DNA from: Streptomyces barringtoniae
GTDB lineage: Bacteria; Actinomycetota; Actinomycetes; Streptomycetales; Streptomycetaceae
Direction of reading: 5' to 3'
Assembly: GCF_020819595.1 (NCBI RefSeq)
Contig: NZ_JAJHNP010000028.1
Span: 59,112 to 123,111, forward strand
DNA: 64,000 nucleotides
A model generated the notes under the pieces. The model was not told where the DNA came from, searched no databases, and was given only the letters and a program-made list of their open reading frames with translations. This document shows, piece by piece, positions 34,320-43,528 of the stretch (within the stretch, counting starts at the first letter, position 1; each line of letters begins with the position of its first letter). The position numbers were made by a program, and so were the translations under genes.

Positions 34320-36212
34320 GTGACCGCCGAACAAACCCGCCGCCCTGCGGGCACCGCCCCCGGCGTCCGGCACCGCACTCGCCGCGCCTGGATCAGCGCC
34401 GACCACCCCCGCTACAAATGGGTGGCGCTGACCAACACCACGCTCGGCGTGCTGATCGCGACCATCAACGGTTCGATCGTGCTGATCTCGCTGCCCGGTA
34501 TCTTCACCGGCATCCGGCTCGATCCGCTCCAACCGGGCAACGTCGGCTACCTGCTGTGGATGCTGATGGGCTACCTGCTGGTCACCGCCGTGCTGGTCGT
34601 CACCCTCGGCCGTCTCGGCGACATGCGGGGCCGGGTACGCGTCTACAACCTGGGATTCGTCGTCTTCACCGTCACCTCGGTGATCCTCTCGGTCGACCCG
34701 CTGCACGGGTCGGCCGGTGCGCTGTGGCTGATCGGGTGGCGGATCGTGCAGGCCGTCGGCGGTGCGATGCTGATGGCCAACTCGACCGCCATCCTCACCG
34801 ACGCCTTCCCCGCCCGGCAGCGCGGCATGGCGCTCGGCGTGAACATGGTCGCCGGCATCGCCGGCACGTTCATCGGCCTGGTTCTCGGCGGCGCGCTCGT
34901 GGAATGGAACTGGCGCTCCATCTTCTGGGTCAACGTGCCGATCGGACTGATCGGCACCGTGTGGGCGTACAAGTCGCTGCACGAGACGGGCATCCGCAAT
35001 CCCGGGCGGATCGACTGGTGGGGCAACCTCACCTTCGGCGCCGGGCTGACCGCACTGCTGGCCGCCATCACCTACGGCATCCAGCCCTACGGCGGACACA
35101 CCATGGGCTGGACCGACCCCTGGGTGCTCGCCGGCCTGGCCGGGGGCGCCCTCACCCTGGCTGTCTTCTGCATGGTGGAGGCGAAAGTCACCGAACCGAT
35201 GTTCCCGCTGCGGCTGTTCCGCGACGCCGCCTTCGCCGGCGGCAACGCGGCCACGCTCCTGGGCGCGATCGCCCGCGGCGGACTGCAGTTCATGCTCATC
35301 ATCTGGCTGCAGGGCATCTGGCTGCCGCTCCACGGCTACGACTACGCCGACACCCCGCTGTGGGCCGGTATCTACCTGCTGCCCCTCACCGTCGGCTTCC
35401 TCGCGGCCGGGCCAGTGTCCGGAGCCCTGTCGGACAGATTCGGCGCCCGGCCGTTCGCCGTCGCCGGATGCGCCGTGACGGCCGTCTCCTTCGCCGGGCT
35501 CCTCGTGCTGCCCACCGACTTCCCCTACGGCGCCTTCGCCGTCCTGGTCCTGCTCAACGGGCTCGGCAACGGGCTGTTCGCAGCGCCGAACACCTCGATC
35601 ATCATGTCCAGCGTTCCACCGGACGCCCGTGGCGCCGCCTCCGGCATGCGCGCCACCTTCCAGAACGCCGGCACGGTGCTGTCCATGGGCGTCTTCTTCT
35701 CCTTGATGGTCGCCGGGCTCGCCGGCTCCCTGCCGCACACCCTCGGCTCCGGCCTCACCGCCCAGCACGTGCCCGCCCCAGCCGCTCACACCGTCGCCAC
35801 GCTGCCGCCGGTGGGGGTGCTGTTCGCCGCCTTCCTCGGCTACAACCCCGTCCGGCAGCTGCTCGGTCCGGCCATCCTCGACCACCTGCCGAGGGCCAAC
35901 GCCGCCAACCTGACCGGGCGGGAATTCTTCCCCCACCTGATCTCCCGGCCCTTCCACGACGGCCTGGTCGTCGTCTTCACGCTGGCCATCGCCATGGCCC
36001 TCGTCGCCGCGGTCACATCCCTGATCCGCAACCGTCGCGGGACCACGTCGGCGGCAACCTCCGCCAGTCCCCTCGCGACGACCTCAGCAGGCGGGGGAGT
36101 GGACGGCCGGCCGGGACGAGCGCCCTGCACTGCCACGGTGGCCGAGGCACCGGGGAGCCAGTGGCCGCTCGACGGGTCGGGCCGTCAGAAGGGACAGCGG
36201 CCGACATGCTGA
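34320..36212 (+). CDS. MFS drug transporter, DHA2 (14-helix) type
   Basis: 630 residues from GTG 34320 with AAGGAGGGA upstream; longer than most family members because of a C-terminal tail (RNRRGTTSAATSASPL onward). Typical motifs are LGRLGDMRGRVRVYNLG (loop 2-3) and WRIVQAVGGAMLMANSTAI. A large loop around LPHTLGSGLTAQHVP lies between the last helices, as in EmrB/QacA-like exporters. It is the last gene of the P450 operon and probably exports the substrate or product. Confidence 0.92.
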   Translation: MTAEQTRRPAGTAPGVRHRTRRAWISADHPRYKWVALTNTTLGVLIATINGSIVLISLPGIFTGIRLDPLQPGNVGYLLWMLMGYLLVTAVLVVTLGRLGDMRGRVRVYNLGFVVFTVTSVILSVDPLHGSAGALWLIGWRIVQAVGGAMLMANSTAILTDAFPARQRGMALGVNMVAGIAGTFIGLVLGGALVEWNWRSIFWVNVPIGLIGTVWAYKSLHETGIRNPGRIDWWGNLTFGAGLTALLAAITYGIQPYGGHTMGWTDPWVLAGLAGGALTLAVFCMVEAKVTEPMFPLRLFRDAAFAGGNAATLLGAIARGGLQFMLIIWLQGIWLPLHGYDYADTPLWAGIYLLPLTVGFLAAGPVSGALSDRFGARPFAVAGCAVTAVSFAGLLVLPTDFPYGAFAVLVLLNGLGNGLFAAPNTSIIMSSVPPDARGAASGMRATFQNAGTVLSMGVFFSLMVAGLAGSLPHTLGSGLTAQHVPAPAAHTVATLPPVGVLFAAFLGYNPVRQLLGPAILDHLPRANAANLTGREFFPHLISRPFHDGLVVVFTLAIAMALVAAVTSLIRNRRGTTSAATSASPLATTSAGGGVDGRPGRAPCTATVAEAPGSQWPLDGSGRQKGQRPTC

Positions 36213-36313
36213 TCCGGTACCGGGCGCCCCGCGGCCTGGCGGGCAGCTGCCATGTCCATGCGTTCCTCCGTACCGCAGAGGTGTCGCCGGACCGCGTCCT
36301 GTTCGGCGCGGGA

Positions 36314-36967
36314 TCAGGGGGCCTGCAGGAAGGTCAGGACGGCTCGTACCCGCCGGTGGTCGTCGTCGGTCTCGGACAGGCCCAGTTTGCCGAGGATGCT
36401 GCGCACGTGCTTCTCGACGGTGCCCTCGGTGACCCAGAGACGGCGTGCGATACCGATGTTGGACCGGCCCTCCGCCATCAGGGCCAGTACCTCGCGCTCG
36501 CGTGCGCTCAGCGCGTCGAGCGGATTCCTGCGCCGTTGCGCCGAGACCAGTTCCTGAACCAGGGCAGGATCCACGACGGATCCGCCCTTGGCGATCCGCC
36601 TGACCGCCTCCAGGAACTCCTCCACGTCGGCGACCCGGCTCTTGAGCAGATACCCGATCCGCCGACCGCCGGCCAACAGCTCCATGGCCTGCTCCACCTC
36701 GACATGCGCGGACAGGACCAGGATGCCGACATCCGGCAGCTCACGGCGTATGACCCGGGCCGCCTCCAGACCCTCCATGGTGTGGGTGGGCGGCATACGG
36801 ATGTCGACCACGACCAGGTCGGGCACCGTGTCCCTGGCGAGCTTCAGCAAGCCCGGGCCGTCACCGGCCTGCCCCACCACGGACACCTCGGCCCGCTCGA
36901 GCAGACCTGCCAGGCCCTGGCGCAGCAGTACGTCGTCGTCCGCCAGAACGACTCGCAACTGTGTCAT
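36314..36967 (-). CDS. NarL-family response regulator
   Basis: 217 residues. Receiver: VVLADDDVLLRQGL, phosphoacceptor DLVVVDIRMPP and lysine GYLLKSRV. Output helix-turn-helix: GRSNIGIARRLWVTEGTVEKHV. It is divergent from the sensor kinase gene 158 bases away and convergent with the MFS gene. Confidence 0.93.
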   Translation of the reverse strand: MTQLRVVLADDDVLLRQGLAGLLERAEVSVVGQAGDGPGLLKLARDTVPDLVVVDIRMPPTHTMEGLEAARVIRRELPDVGILVLSAHVEVEQAMELLAGGRRIGYLLKSRVADVEEFLEAVRRIAKGGSVVDPALVQELVSAQRRRNPLDALSAREREVLALMAEGRSNIGIARRLWVTEGTVEKHVRSILGKLGLSETDDDHRRVRAVLTFLQAP

Positions 36968-37124
36968 ACCGCGCCTTCCACCGTCCTGGGCGGCATGCCT
37001 GGCCAGCTCCGTCGCCGGCCGATGGCGGCGATGCCCTGCTCAGCTGCAGGCTCTCATGGGCATCGGCACCAGTCGACCGCTGAACCGCCGGGTCCAGGCC
37101 GGGCCGGGCAAGGGGCGTGAAGCG

Positions 37125-38531
37125 ATGACACATGGCCGGGTGGACATACAGAGTCGGCACTGGGTGAAGGGCCGGCTCGCCGGAACAGCGATCATGGCGG
37201 GCGTGGCGGGCCTCCTGGGCGCCGTCGCGCCGTACGCCGGGCAGCACGGCCTGGGGATCACCGGCTCGCATTCCCGCGTCGCCCTGGCCGCCTGCCTCCT
37301 CACGGCGGCGATCGTCGGTCGGCTGGCGGTGCGGCTGCGGCGCTCCGCTCATGTGTCGGCACAGCTGTCGCAGCAGCAGTCCGCGCTGCGGCAGGTAGCG
37401 ACACTTGTCGCACGGTCCGCTCCGCCGTCGACCGTGTTCGAGGCCGTGGCCCGCGAGACGGGTCTCCTCTGCGGCGCCGATCTGGCCTGCCTGGCGCGCT
37501 TCGAGGCGTACGGCGGCATGCGTGGCGTCGCGACCTGGAGCCGTCGGGGCAGGCCGGATCCGTCGCCCGTCGGTGCTCGCTCTGCCCTCGAGGGACGCGG
37601 GGCCGCCCGCCAGGTCCGGCCGACGTGCGGTCCCGTCCGCATCGAGGACGTCGAGGACACCACCGCGGCGATCGCCCGGAAGGCACGGGCACCAGGCATG
37701 CGCTCGTCGGTGGGGCGCCCGATCGTGGTGGACGGGGAGGCGTGGGGTGCGATCGTCGTCTCGAAGGAGAGCGACGGCCCGTTCCCGGCGGACACCGAGT
37801 CCCAGATGGCCGCCTTCGCCGACCTGGCGGCGATCGCCGTGGAGAACGCCAGGACCCATGCCGAACTGACCGCCTCACGCGCCCGTGTCGTGACGGCCGC
37901 CGACGGTGCGCGCCGCCGTATCGAACGTGATCTGCACGACGGCGTGCAGCAGAGGCTCGTGTCGTTGCTCCTCCTGCTCCAGCACGCGCAGCTGACGGTC
38001 CCGCCGGACCTGGCCGAGCTCCGCGCGCGACTGCGCGACGTCGCCGCCGGGGTCACGGGCGCGTTCGACGAACTCCGCGAGGTGGCACGGGGCATCCATC
38101 CGGCGGTCCTGGCCCACGGCGGCCTCGGTCCCGCGCTGAGGGCGCTCGCCCGCCGATCGGCCCTCCCCGTCGATGTCGAGGTGCGCCTGCGAGGGAGACT
38201 GCCCGAACGTGTGGAAGTCAGCGCGTACTACGTCGTCTCCGAGGCGCTGACGAACGCGGCGAAGCACGCAGAGGCCTCGACCGTCACCGTCACCGTGGAC
38301 ACCGACTCCGGCGTACTGCGTGTCCGCGTACAGGATGACGGCGTCGGCGGCGCCGCCTTCGCCGCCGGTACCGGCCTCGTGGGTCTGAAGGACCGGGTGG
38401 AAGCCCTCGGCGGCAGGATGGTTCTGGACAGTCCGCGCACGGCGGGGACCACCCTCAGTGCGGAGCTGCCGCTCGGGCCGAGCGGCCGCACAGGCCGCGA
38501 CCAGACCGCCGCTGCGCTTCGACGTCACTGA
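37125..38531 (+). CDS. GAF-domain sensor histidine kinase (HisKA_3)
   Basis: 468 residues from ATG 37125. Two membrane segments near the N-terminus (GTAIMAGVAGLLGAVAPY, VALAACLLTAAIVGRLAV) precede a GAF domain (about residues 90-250) and the phosphoacceptor helix RRRIERDLHDGVQQRLV. The ATPase part has SEALTNAAKHAEAST and GTGLVGLKDRVEALGG. It is the likely partner of the divergent response regulator. Signal unknown. Confidence 0.93.
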   Translation: MTHGRVDIQSRHWVKGRLAGTAIMAGVAGLLGAVAPYAGQHGLGITGSHSRVALAACLLTAAIVGRLAVRLRRSAHVSAQLSQQQSALRQVATLVARSAPPSTVFEAVARETGLLCGADLACLARFEAYGGMRGVATWSRRGRPDPSPVGARSALEGRGAARQVRPTCGPVRIEDVEDTTAAIARKARAPGMRSSVGRPIVVDGEAWGAIVVSKESDGPFPADTESQMAAFADLAAIAVENARTHAELTASRARVVTAADGARRRIERDLHDGVQQRLVSLLLLLQHAQLTVPPDLAELRARLRDVAAGVTGAFDELREVARGIHPAVLAHGGLGPALRALARRSALPVDVEVRLRGRLPERVEVSAYYVVSEALTNAAKHAEASTVTVTVDTDSGVLRVRVQDDGVGGAAFAAGTGLVGLKDRVEALGGRMVLDSPRTAGTTLSAELPLGPSGRTGRDQTAAALRRH

Positions 38532-38623
38532 GGAGGCCGAGCGCCGGCCCGTCGACCGGCCGGGGGAGCGTCGGCCGGGTGCGGACGGGGGCCGACGCGG
38601 GGCCGGCCCCCTCAGGGACGGAA

Positions 38624-38833
38624 CTACCGTCCCCACCTCCAGCCGCCGTGGCCGTGGTCGTGGTCGTGGATGTGAATGACGTAGGCGGTGTCGTCGTCAT
38701 CGTTGTTGGGGCTGCTGTGACCCTGAACCACGCCCACCGGCGCGGTCGGTGCGGCGACGGCCGACACGGCGGAACCTCCCAGGGCCAGCGTGAGACCTGC
38801 GAGGACGGCGAGGGGCCACTTGATGTTACGCAT
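38624..38833 (-). CDS. small secreted His/Asp-rich peptide
   Basis: 69 residues from ATG 38833 with AGGAG eight bases upstream. A clear signal peptide (MRNIKWPLAVLAGLTLALGG, cleavage likely after VAA) is followed by a short mature part with NNDDDD and IHIHDHDHGHGG. The alternating His/Asp run looks like a metal-binding tail. Function unknown; periplasmic-side or extracellular zinc, nickel or copper binding is an inference. It is convergent with the histidine kinase gene. Confidence 0.7.
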   Translation of the reverse strand: MRNIKWPLAVLAGLTLALGGSAVSAVAAPTAPVGVVQGHSSPNNDDDDTAYVIHIHDHDHGHGGWRWGR

Positions 38834-39054
38834 GATCAATCTCCTGGAGTGAAAGGGAAAGTGACAGCGCATCAGACGTGACGCGCAGGGAAGGTGGCTG
38901 CCGGGCCTTGGGCCTTCTGGCGTCCGTTCCATTCCGTTTTCCCGGTCCCTACGCTGCCCTGCGGGGAAATCCCGGACAATCCTGCAGGCTGTAAGCGGCT
39001 CTACCGGCCAGCTGCAATCTCGTCGTCCGCCAGGTCAAGATCCTCAACTCGAGC

Positions 39055-39105
39055 ATTTATACCATCGCTCTATATAGACAAACTATATAGAGCAGTGATA
39101 TAAAT
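39055..39105. promoter_or_regulatory. AT-rich 51-bp palindrome, second MarR-type operator
   Basis: Left arm 39055-39077 and right arm 39083-39105, 23 bases each with three mismatches. The core is CTCTATATAG / CTATATAGAG around ACAAA, and the ends are ATTTATA and TATAAAT. It shares the TATATAG core and the (T)GTGATATAA end with the operator at 30928-30974. It lies 66 bases upstream of the anti-sigma ATPase start. Confidence 0.7.
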
Positions 39106-39171
39106 GGCTCATGGGTCGTTAGGGGCCTGGAGTCCCGGGCGTCACCGTGGCGCCGGAAGAGGGTGATGATC

Positions 39172-39624
39172 ATGACCTGCACCTACACACCCACCGTCTC
39201 CCCGAGTCGAGGCGTCACCCGGAGGCCGCGACAGGCAGCGGGCGATGCCTGGCCCCTCGCGCACCGCCCGGAAGCCGCCGGAGAGGCCCGCAGGATCACC
39301 CAGAGGCTCCTGACGTGGTGGGGTGTCCCCCGGGAGGCGGCCGACTCGGTGCTGCTGACCGTTTCCGAACTCGTCACCAACGCCGTCGAGCACGCACAGC
39401 CCCCACTGAACCTCTCGCTGAACCGCGACGCGGACACTTGCCGGGTGCACATCGAGGTCTCCGACGGAGGCCCCGCCGACAGGGAGGGCGACTGGGCCGC
39501 CAGCGGCACCCCTGACGAGCACGGCCGCGGGCTGGACATCATCGACCACATCACCGCCGCCCACGGCGAGCACGACCGCCCCGGACACGCCGTCCACTGG
39601 GCCGACGTCCACGCCACGGCCTGA
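39172..39624 (+). CDS. anti-sigma-factor-like ATP-binding protein (HATPase_c_2)
   Basis: 150 residues from ATG 39172, with GGAAGAGGG upstream; ATG 39166 and GTG 39163 are alternatives. The GHKL ATPase motifs are SELVTNAVEHA (N box) and DEHGRGLDIIDHI (G1/G2 region). Streptomyces has many such RsbW/SpoIIAB-like proteins, which bind sigma factors or anti-anti-sigma factors. No partner sigma gene is adjacent. Its promoter carries the MarR-type palindrome. Confidence 0.85.
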   Translation: MTCTYTPTVSPSRGVTRRPRQAAGDAWPLAHRPEAAGEARRITQRLLTWWGVPREAADSVLLTVSELVTNAVEHAQPPLNLSLNRDADTCRVHIEVSDGGPADREGDWAASGTPDEHGRGLDIIDHITAAHGEHDRPGHAVHWADVHATA

Positions 39625-39853
39625 CCGGCGCCGATGTCTCCTCTCCGGATCGGTCGCGCATGGCGACGCGGTACCGCGCGAACAGTCCAACCCAGCAGAC
39701 CGGCCGGGCGATGAGGAGGCTCGCGACGATCGTCGGCACGTCGAGACCCAGGGTGGACCCACTCGCGTCGGGCACGCCGACCAGTCCACGGACATCACGG
39801 GCGTGGGTGGCGACATGCCGATTTGGCATGTCTATCGAAACCCGGCCCGGAGT

Positions 39854-40594
39854 TCAGCCGATCGCGAGCTGTCCGCCGCGTGCCTCGAGAACCGTGCCGG
39901 TGATGTAGCTGGCGCGGGAGGAGGCGAGGAACAGAACCGCTTCCGCGATTTCTTCAGGGTCTGCGACCCGCCCCAGTACGGTGGTTCGCCCGATCGCCTG
40001 GAGGGTTTCACCTGCCATCTCCTCCGTCCCGGGGGTATGGACAGGGCCCGGGGCCACGGCGTTCACGCGGACGCCCTGGGCGCCGAACTCGTCAGCCCAT
40101 ACTCGGGTGAGAAGTTCGAGTGCAGCTTTGGAGGCCCCGTAAGCGCCCGTTTCCCGCACCGGCGTGGTGGCCGCCGCTGTGCTCACATTCACGATGGCAC
40201 CACGCCCACGTGCAGCCATTCCCGGGGCGAGGGCACCGACCAGGAGCATCGGCGCGCGTGAGTTGACGGCCATCTGAGCGTCGAACATCTCGGCGGTGGT
40301 GTCCGGCGTACTGGCGAACCGGTAGATGCCGGCGTTGTTGATCAGAACGTCCACTTCGCCTGCTTCAGCGGCAAGACGCAGGACTTCTTCAGAGCTACTC
40401 AGATCCGCAGCGACGAACCGAGCCTTCCCGCCTGCGGCAGCGATCTCTTTGACGGTCTCCGCACCCCGCTGCTCGTCCCGCCCGTGGACGATGACCGAGG
40501 CCCCCGACGCTGCCAGGCGCAGGGCCACGGCCCGGCCGATGCCGGCGGTGGCGCCGGTGACAAGAGCGGTGGATCCGTCCAGTTCTGCAGCCAT
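39854..40594 (-). CDS. short-chain dehydrogenase/reductase
   Basis: 246 residues from ATG 40594 with GGAGGAGCTTTTC upstream. Cofactor motif TGATAGIG, NNAG in DVLINNAGIY and catalytic YGASK (Tyr and Lys) with the upstream serine in NVSTAAA. An Arg-containing pocket (VHGRDEQRG) suggests NADP preference. Classical SDR of normal length. Substrate unknown. Confidence 0.93.
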   Translation of the reverse strand: MAAELDGSTALVTGATAGIGRAVALRLAASGASVIVHGRDEQRGAETVKEIAAAGGKARFVAADLSSSEEVLRLAAEAGEVDVLINNAGIYRFASTPDTTAEMFDAQMAVNSRAPMLLVGALAPGMAARGRGAIVNVSTAAATTPVRETGAYGASKAALELLTRVWADEFGAQGVRVNAVAPGPVHTPGTEEMAGETLQAIGRTTVLGRVADPEEIAEAVLFLASSRASYITGTVLEARGGQLAIG

Positions 40595-41221
40595 GAAAAG
40601 CTCCTCCAAGCCGAGAGGAACGACATGCTGTCGGTTGTTCCTCGTGTAACTGATGATCCTGATGGTTCATGCCATGGCGACGACGGACCCACGCCGGACC
40701 GATCGTTGATCATGGTCCAGCCCGGGGCCGTGGCCCACGTGGTCCTGGGTTGGCCAGTGAGCTCGCCTTCGTTGATCACGTCCGCGGGAGACTGGAGCGC
40801 GCCGCTCTGCTCGTGGAGATCGACGGGTGCGCTACGTCCGGACCGGTGACGACGAATGACTGGTCGAGCTCGGTGAGGCCGCTCTTGGGCCGTTCAGCAA
40901 CCGGCTGGACCGCGGTGTCCGTCCTCCCCTGTTCCCGGCCCAGCCGTAGGGTGCGTCGGTCCTCGTGGCCATCGCCGTCCTCGTCATGCTCGGGCGCGTA
41001 TGAGCTACGAAAGTGCCGCAGAGCAGCAGCCGCGGGGTGGAGGCGCCGCCCGCTGTCCGGCCTGCCAAGCGGCAAGACCATCGGCACGAAGAAGGGTCAG
41101 CACCTCTCACCCACCACCGTCATGCGGATGCCCCGCGAGCACGACGAGAACGCCGCCACGACGGCGAGCGCGTGATCACCCGATACTTTGCGGCTGGTGT
41201 CTGAGCTAGGACTCCAGAGCC
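40595..41221. other. no convincing gene; probable decayed sequence
   Basis: About 630 bases hold only short readings on both strands with no family likeness. Set between an SDR gene and recombinase relics, it may be decayed mobile DNA. Confidence 0.5.
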
Positions 41222-41390
41222 ATGTACAAGCGCCCGGACCCTGTTGCCCGCCTCCGGCTGACCGACCGCAAGGCGGCCCTGCTCGACCGGATCGCCATTG
41301 AGGAGGGCCGCCCCGAAGCCGCCGTCCAGGCGGAGGAGGCCCGCGCCCCTCGCTGCCCAACTCAGGGCCGAGATCGAGGGCGCCGCATAG
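41222..41390 (+). pseudogene. small hypothetical gene, frameshifted
   Basis: It begins MYKRPDPVARLRLTDRKAAL and continues RPEAAVQAEEARA. A one-base-type shift near 41345 moves the rest to another frame (APLAAQLRAEIEGAA then stop at 41390), which together read like a small helical protein of about 55 residues. Broken gene or sequencing error. Confidence 0.45.
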
Positions 41391-41479
41391 CCGCGGTCAG
41401 CGCGATCACGTCTCGCCGTCGTCGTCCTCGTCCAGCTCGGGCGCGTCCGGGTTGCGCAACGGTCGAAGGGCGCCAGCGG

Positions 41480-41662
41480 CATCTGCTCCAGGTGCCCGAC
41501 GTCCCCGCGGATCGTGCCGTCCGCCAGCCCGGCCGAGGCCCGCGCCAGCACGAACCCCGCCAGCACGTCGGTCTCGAACTGCTCCAGCTCCTCCGCCGTA
41601 GCCGGCGGCCGGACATCGCGCAGGTCCCGTACGACAGCCAGCGCCAACCCGATCCCCCTCAC
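41480..41662 (-). pseudogene. tyrosine-recombinase N-terminal fragment
   Basis: About 60 residues (GLALAVVRDLRDVRPPATAE, FETDVLAGFVLARASAGLAD, GTIRGDVGHLEQ) resemble the N-terminal core-binding part of an integrase/XerC-like protein. After GHLEQ the frame continues into unrelated sequence, and the catalytic domain is absent. Confidence 0.55.
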
Positions 41663-41928
41663 CTTCAGCCCGATCGTGAACCGATCAGACAGAGTGAGAA
41701 CGCTTCAGGAATCCTGAAGTTACGTCAGCCCGCGAACCACTGCCGGAAAGAAGACGAACCCCCTGGCCACGAGGTCGAGAACTCAGCGCGGCTCACAGCA
41801 ACCCACGGGATGTCGCACACTACGTCCGCAATCGAATAGTTCCTCTGGCTGCCCGAGGCCCTTTCCAACCAGGGCAGGCCAAGGCCAACCGCGGACGGTG
41901 AACGGCAGCGACCAGGCCAGCCCGGCTT

Positions 41929-41933
41929 CTTAG
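41929..41933 (+). repeat. target-site duplication CTTAG, left
   Basis: CTTAG directly outside the left IS5 inverted repeat; repeated at 43363-43367. Confidence 0.7.
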
Positions 41934-41981
41934 AACCCCTAACGAAATGATCTTCGAGGTGGTTGGATCGCTTCGGAAGCG

Positions 41982-42826
41982 ATGATCCGGGGGTGTGGGG
42001 TGGCGCGGCCGAAGCCGTGGGAAGTCGATGCCGAGCTGTGGGCGGTAGTTGAGCCATTGCTGCCGAGGGTGGAGCGTCGGACCCGGTATCCGGGGCGCAA
42101 GCGGCATCCGGACCGGCTGGTGTTCCAGGGCATCCTGTTCGTGCTGCACACCGGGATCGCCTGGGAACACCTTCCGCAGGAACTCGGCTTCGGTTCCGGC
42201 ATGACCTGCTGGCGCCGCCTGGCTGAATGGACCGAGGCCGGAGTCTGGCCCCGGCTGCACGAGGTCCTCCTCGCCAAGCTCCGCAGCGTCAACGCCCTGA
42301 ACTTCTCCCGGGCGGCGGTCGACGGCTCCCACATCCGCGCGTTAAAGGGGGAAACAAGACCGGACGAAGCCCCGTTGACCGGGGCAGAACGGGCAGCAAG
42401 CACCACCTGATCACTGACGCCACCGGCATCCCGCTCGCCGCCACCCTGACCGGCGGCAACCGCAACGACGTCACCCAGCTGATCCCGCTGCTCCAAGCCG
42501 TGCCGCCGGTGCGGGGCAAGCGCGGCCGGCCTCGCCGCCGACCAGACGTGGTGCTGGCCGACCGCGGCTACGATCACGACAAGTACCGCCGCCTGGTCTG
42601 GGACCTCGGCGTGAAACCGCTGATCGCCCGCCGCGGCACCGAGCACGGCTCCGGACTCGGCACCCAACGTTGGGTCGTGGAACGCGCGTTCGCCCACCTG
42701 CACTGGTTCCGCCGTCTGCGGATCCGATGGGAGATCCGCGACGACATCCACGAAGCTTTCCTCGCCCTCGGATGCGCACTCATCTGCTGGCGGCGCCTGG
42801 CAGCAGTTCAGCGCCGCCACTCATAG
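41982..42826 (+). CDS. IS5-family transposase made by -1 frameshifting (orfA/orfB)
   Basis: orfA (41982-42410; an internal GTG at 42000 may be the true start) holds PKPWEVDAELWAVVEPLLP, the DUF4096-like N-terminal domain, and the first aspartate AAVDGSHIRA. orfB (frame of 42227-42826) continues KTGRSPVDRGRTGSKHHLI, VVLADRGYDHDKYRRL and the end RWVVERAFAHLHWFRRL with the last glutamate. The two frames join at AAAGGGGGAAAC (42344-42355), a slippery run of the sort used by IS427-group elements. All three catalytic residues are present, so the element may be active. Confidence 0.88.
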
Positions 42827-43260
42827 ACACCCGGTGAGGACTGCAGGACCTCGCTCGGCCACTCCTTCAGTACCCGCCCAAGCAGCCTCCGCTGCTCGTC
42901 GATCCAACCCTCTTCAAGGTTCATAGGAAGGAACACGGAGACGCACGAACTGCCCAGATCCTCTACATGGACAGCGGGAGTCCCATGCTCGTCGTTGTGC
43001 GGCTGGATCCTGATCTCTGGACTATGGTCGTCGTCCCTCCAGCAGATGTCCTGACCTACAGCAAGGAGATCCAAAGCGCGGGACCAGTCTTCCAGGTCGG
43101 AAGGCAACAGGGACATGCCCAATCGACCGCTGACGAAGCTGCTCGTGATCAGGACCTCTGCGTCGAGCCGGTCGTGAAGATGCAGCACGCCCGGCGACCG
43201 ACGTCCCAGCACACGCACCCGGAAGCCGTTGTCACCATCCGAGAGACTGATCAGTTCCAC
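42808..43260 (-). CDS. DUF5959-type protein, IS passenger
   Basis: 150 residues from GTG 43260 (VELISLSDGDNGFRVRVLG). Features such as PGVLHLHDRLDAEVLITSSF, DLEDWSRALDLLAVGQDI and the end WPSEVLQSSPGVYEWRR match the streptomycete DUF5959 family as I remember it. Function is unknown. The gene lies wholly within the IS5 inverted repeats, convergent with the transposase and overlapping its 3' end by 19 bases. It could be a captured host gene or an accessory that helps the element. Confidence 0.8.
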   Translation of the reverse strand: MELISLSDGDNGFRVRVLGRRSPGVLHLHDRLDAEVLITSSFVSGRLGMSLLPSDLEDWSRALDLLAVGQDICWRDDDHSPEIRIQPHNDEHGTPAVHVEDLGSSCVSVFLPMNLEEGWIDEQRRLLGRVLKEWPSEVLQSSPGVYEWRR

Positions 43261-43362
43261 AGTGTGCCCTCTGCTCTGCCTTCCTTCACCCGCTAGGGCT
43301 CATGGTGCTGAACCAGAGCTTCGGCCACAACCAGATTGTCCAAGCTCATTCCGTTAGGAGTT

Positions 43363-43528
43363 CTTAGTCCGGAAAAGTGCCAGCGGTCTTACCGAACTCC
43401 TGGCCCGAGCACTCCGGGACCGCGGCCGCGAGGTCGTAGTCGAGCACCTGCACGTCCATCTGCCGCGCGTCCTCAAGACGCCCGCCAGCCCCCGCACCGC
43501 CAACCCCGAGCAGGAGACCGCCCGATGA
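43363..43528 (+). pseudogene. 3' fragment of a gene interrupted by the IS5 element
   Basis: An open frame reads LTELLARALRDRGREVVVEH and ends ANPEQETAR with TGA at 43526-43528, overlapping the next ATG. If the IS is removed and one CTTAG kept, this frame joins an open stretch left of the element. No start was found there. The position and overlap suggest the last part of an upstream member of the next two-gene operon. Confidence 0.5.

Larger units (their letters stand above)
41934..43362 (+). mobile_element. IS5-family (IS427-type) element with a passenger gene
   Basis: 1429 bp bounded by inverted repeats AACCCCTAACGAAATGATCTT (41934-41954) and, inverted, AACTCCTAACGGAATGAGCTT (43342-43362), 18 of 21 matching. 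Flanks are CTTAG on both sides. It is some 500-600 bp longer than usual for the group; the extra length holds a complete DUF5959-type gene in the opposite direction. Confidence 0.8.

Noticed and set aside
34137..35957. 606-codon minus-strand frame with many Asp/His/Gly
   Set aside because: Antisense shadow of the MFS transporter with no family likeness.
34418..37120. 900-codon open frame over the MFS gene
   Set aside because: Arg/His/Pro-rich sequence in an alternative frame of a clear transporter and across the divergent two-component genes; a high-GC shadow.
40595..41221. Several 60-170 codon frames
   Set aside because: They overlap one another on both strands, lack ribosome sites and show no recognisable motif.
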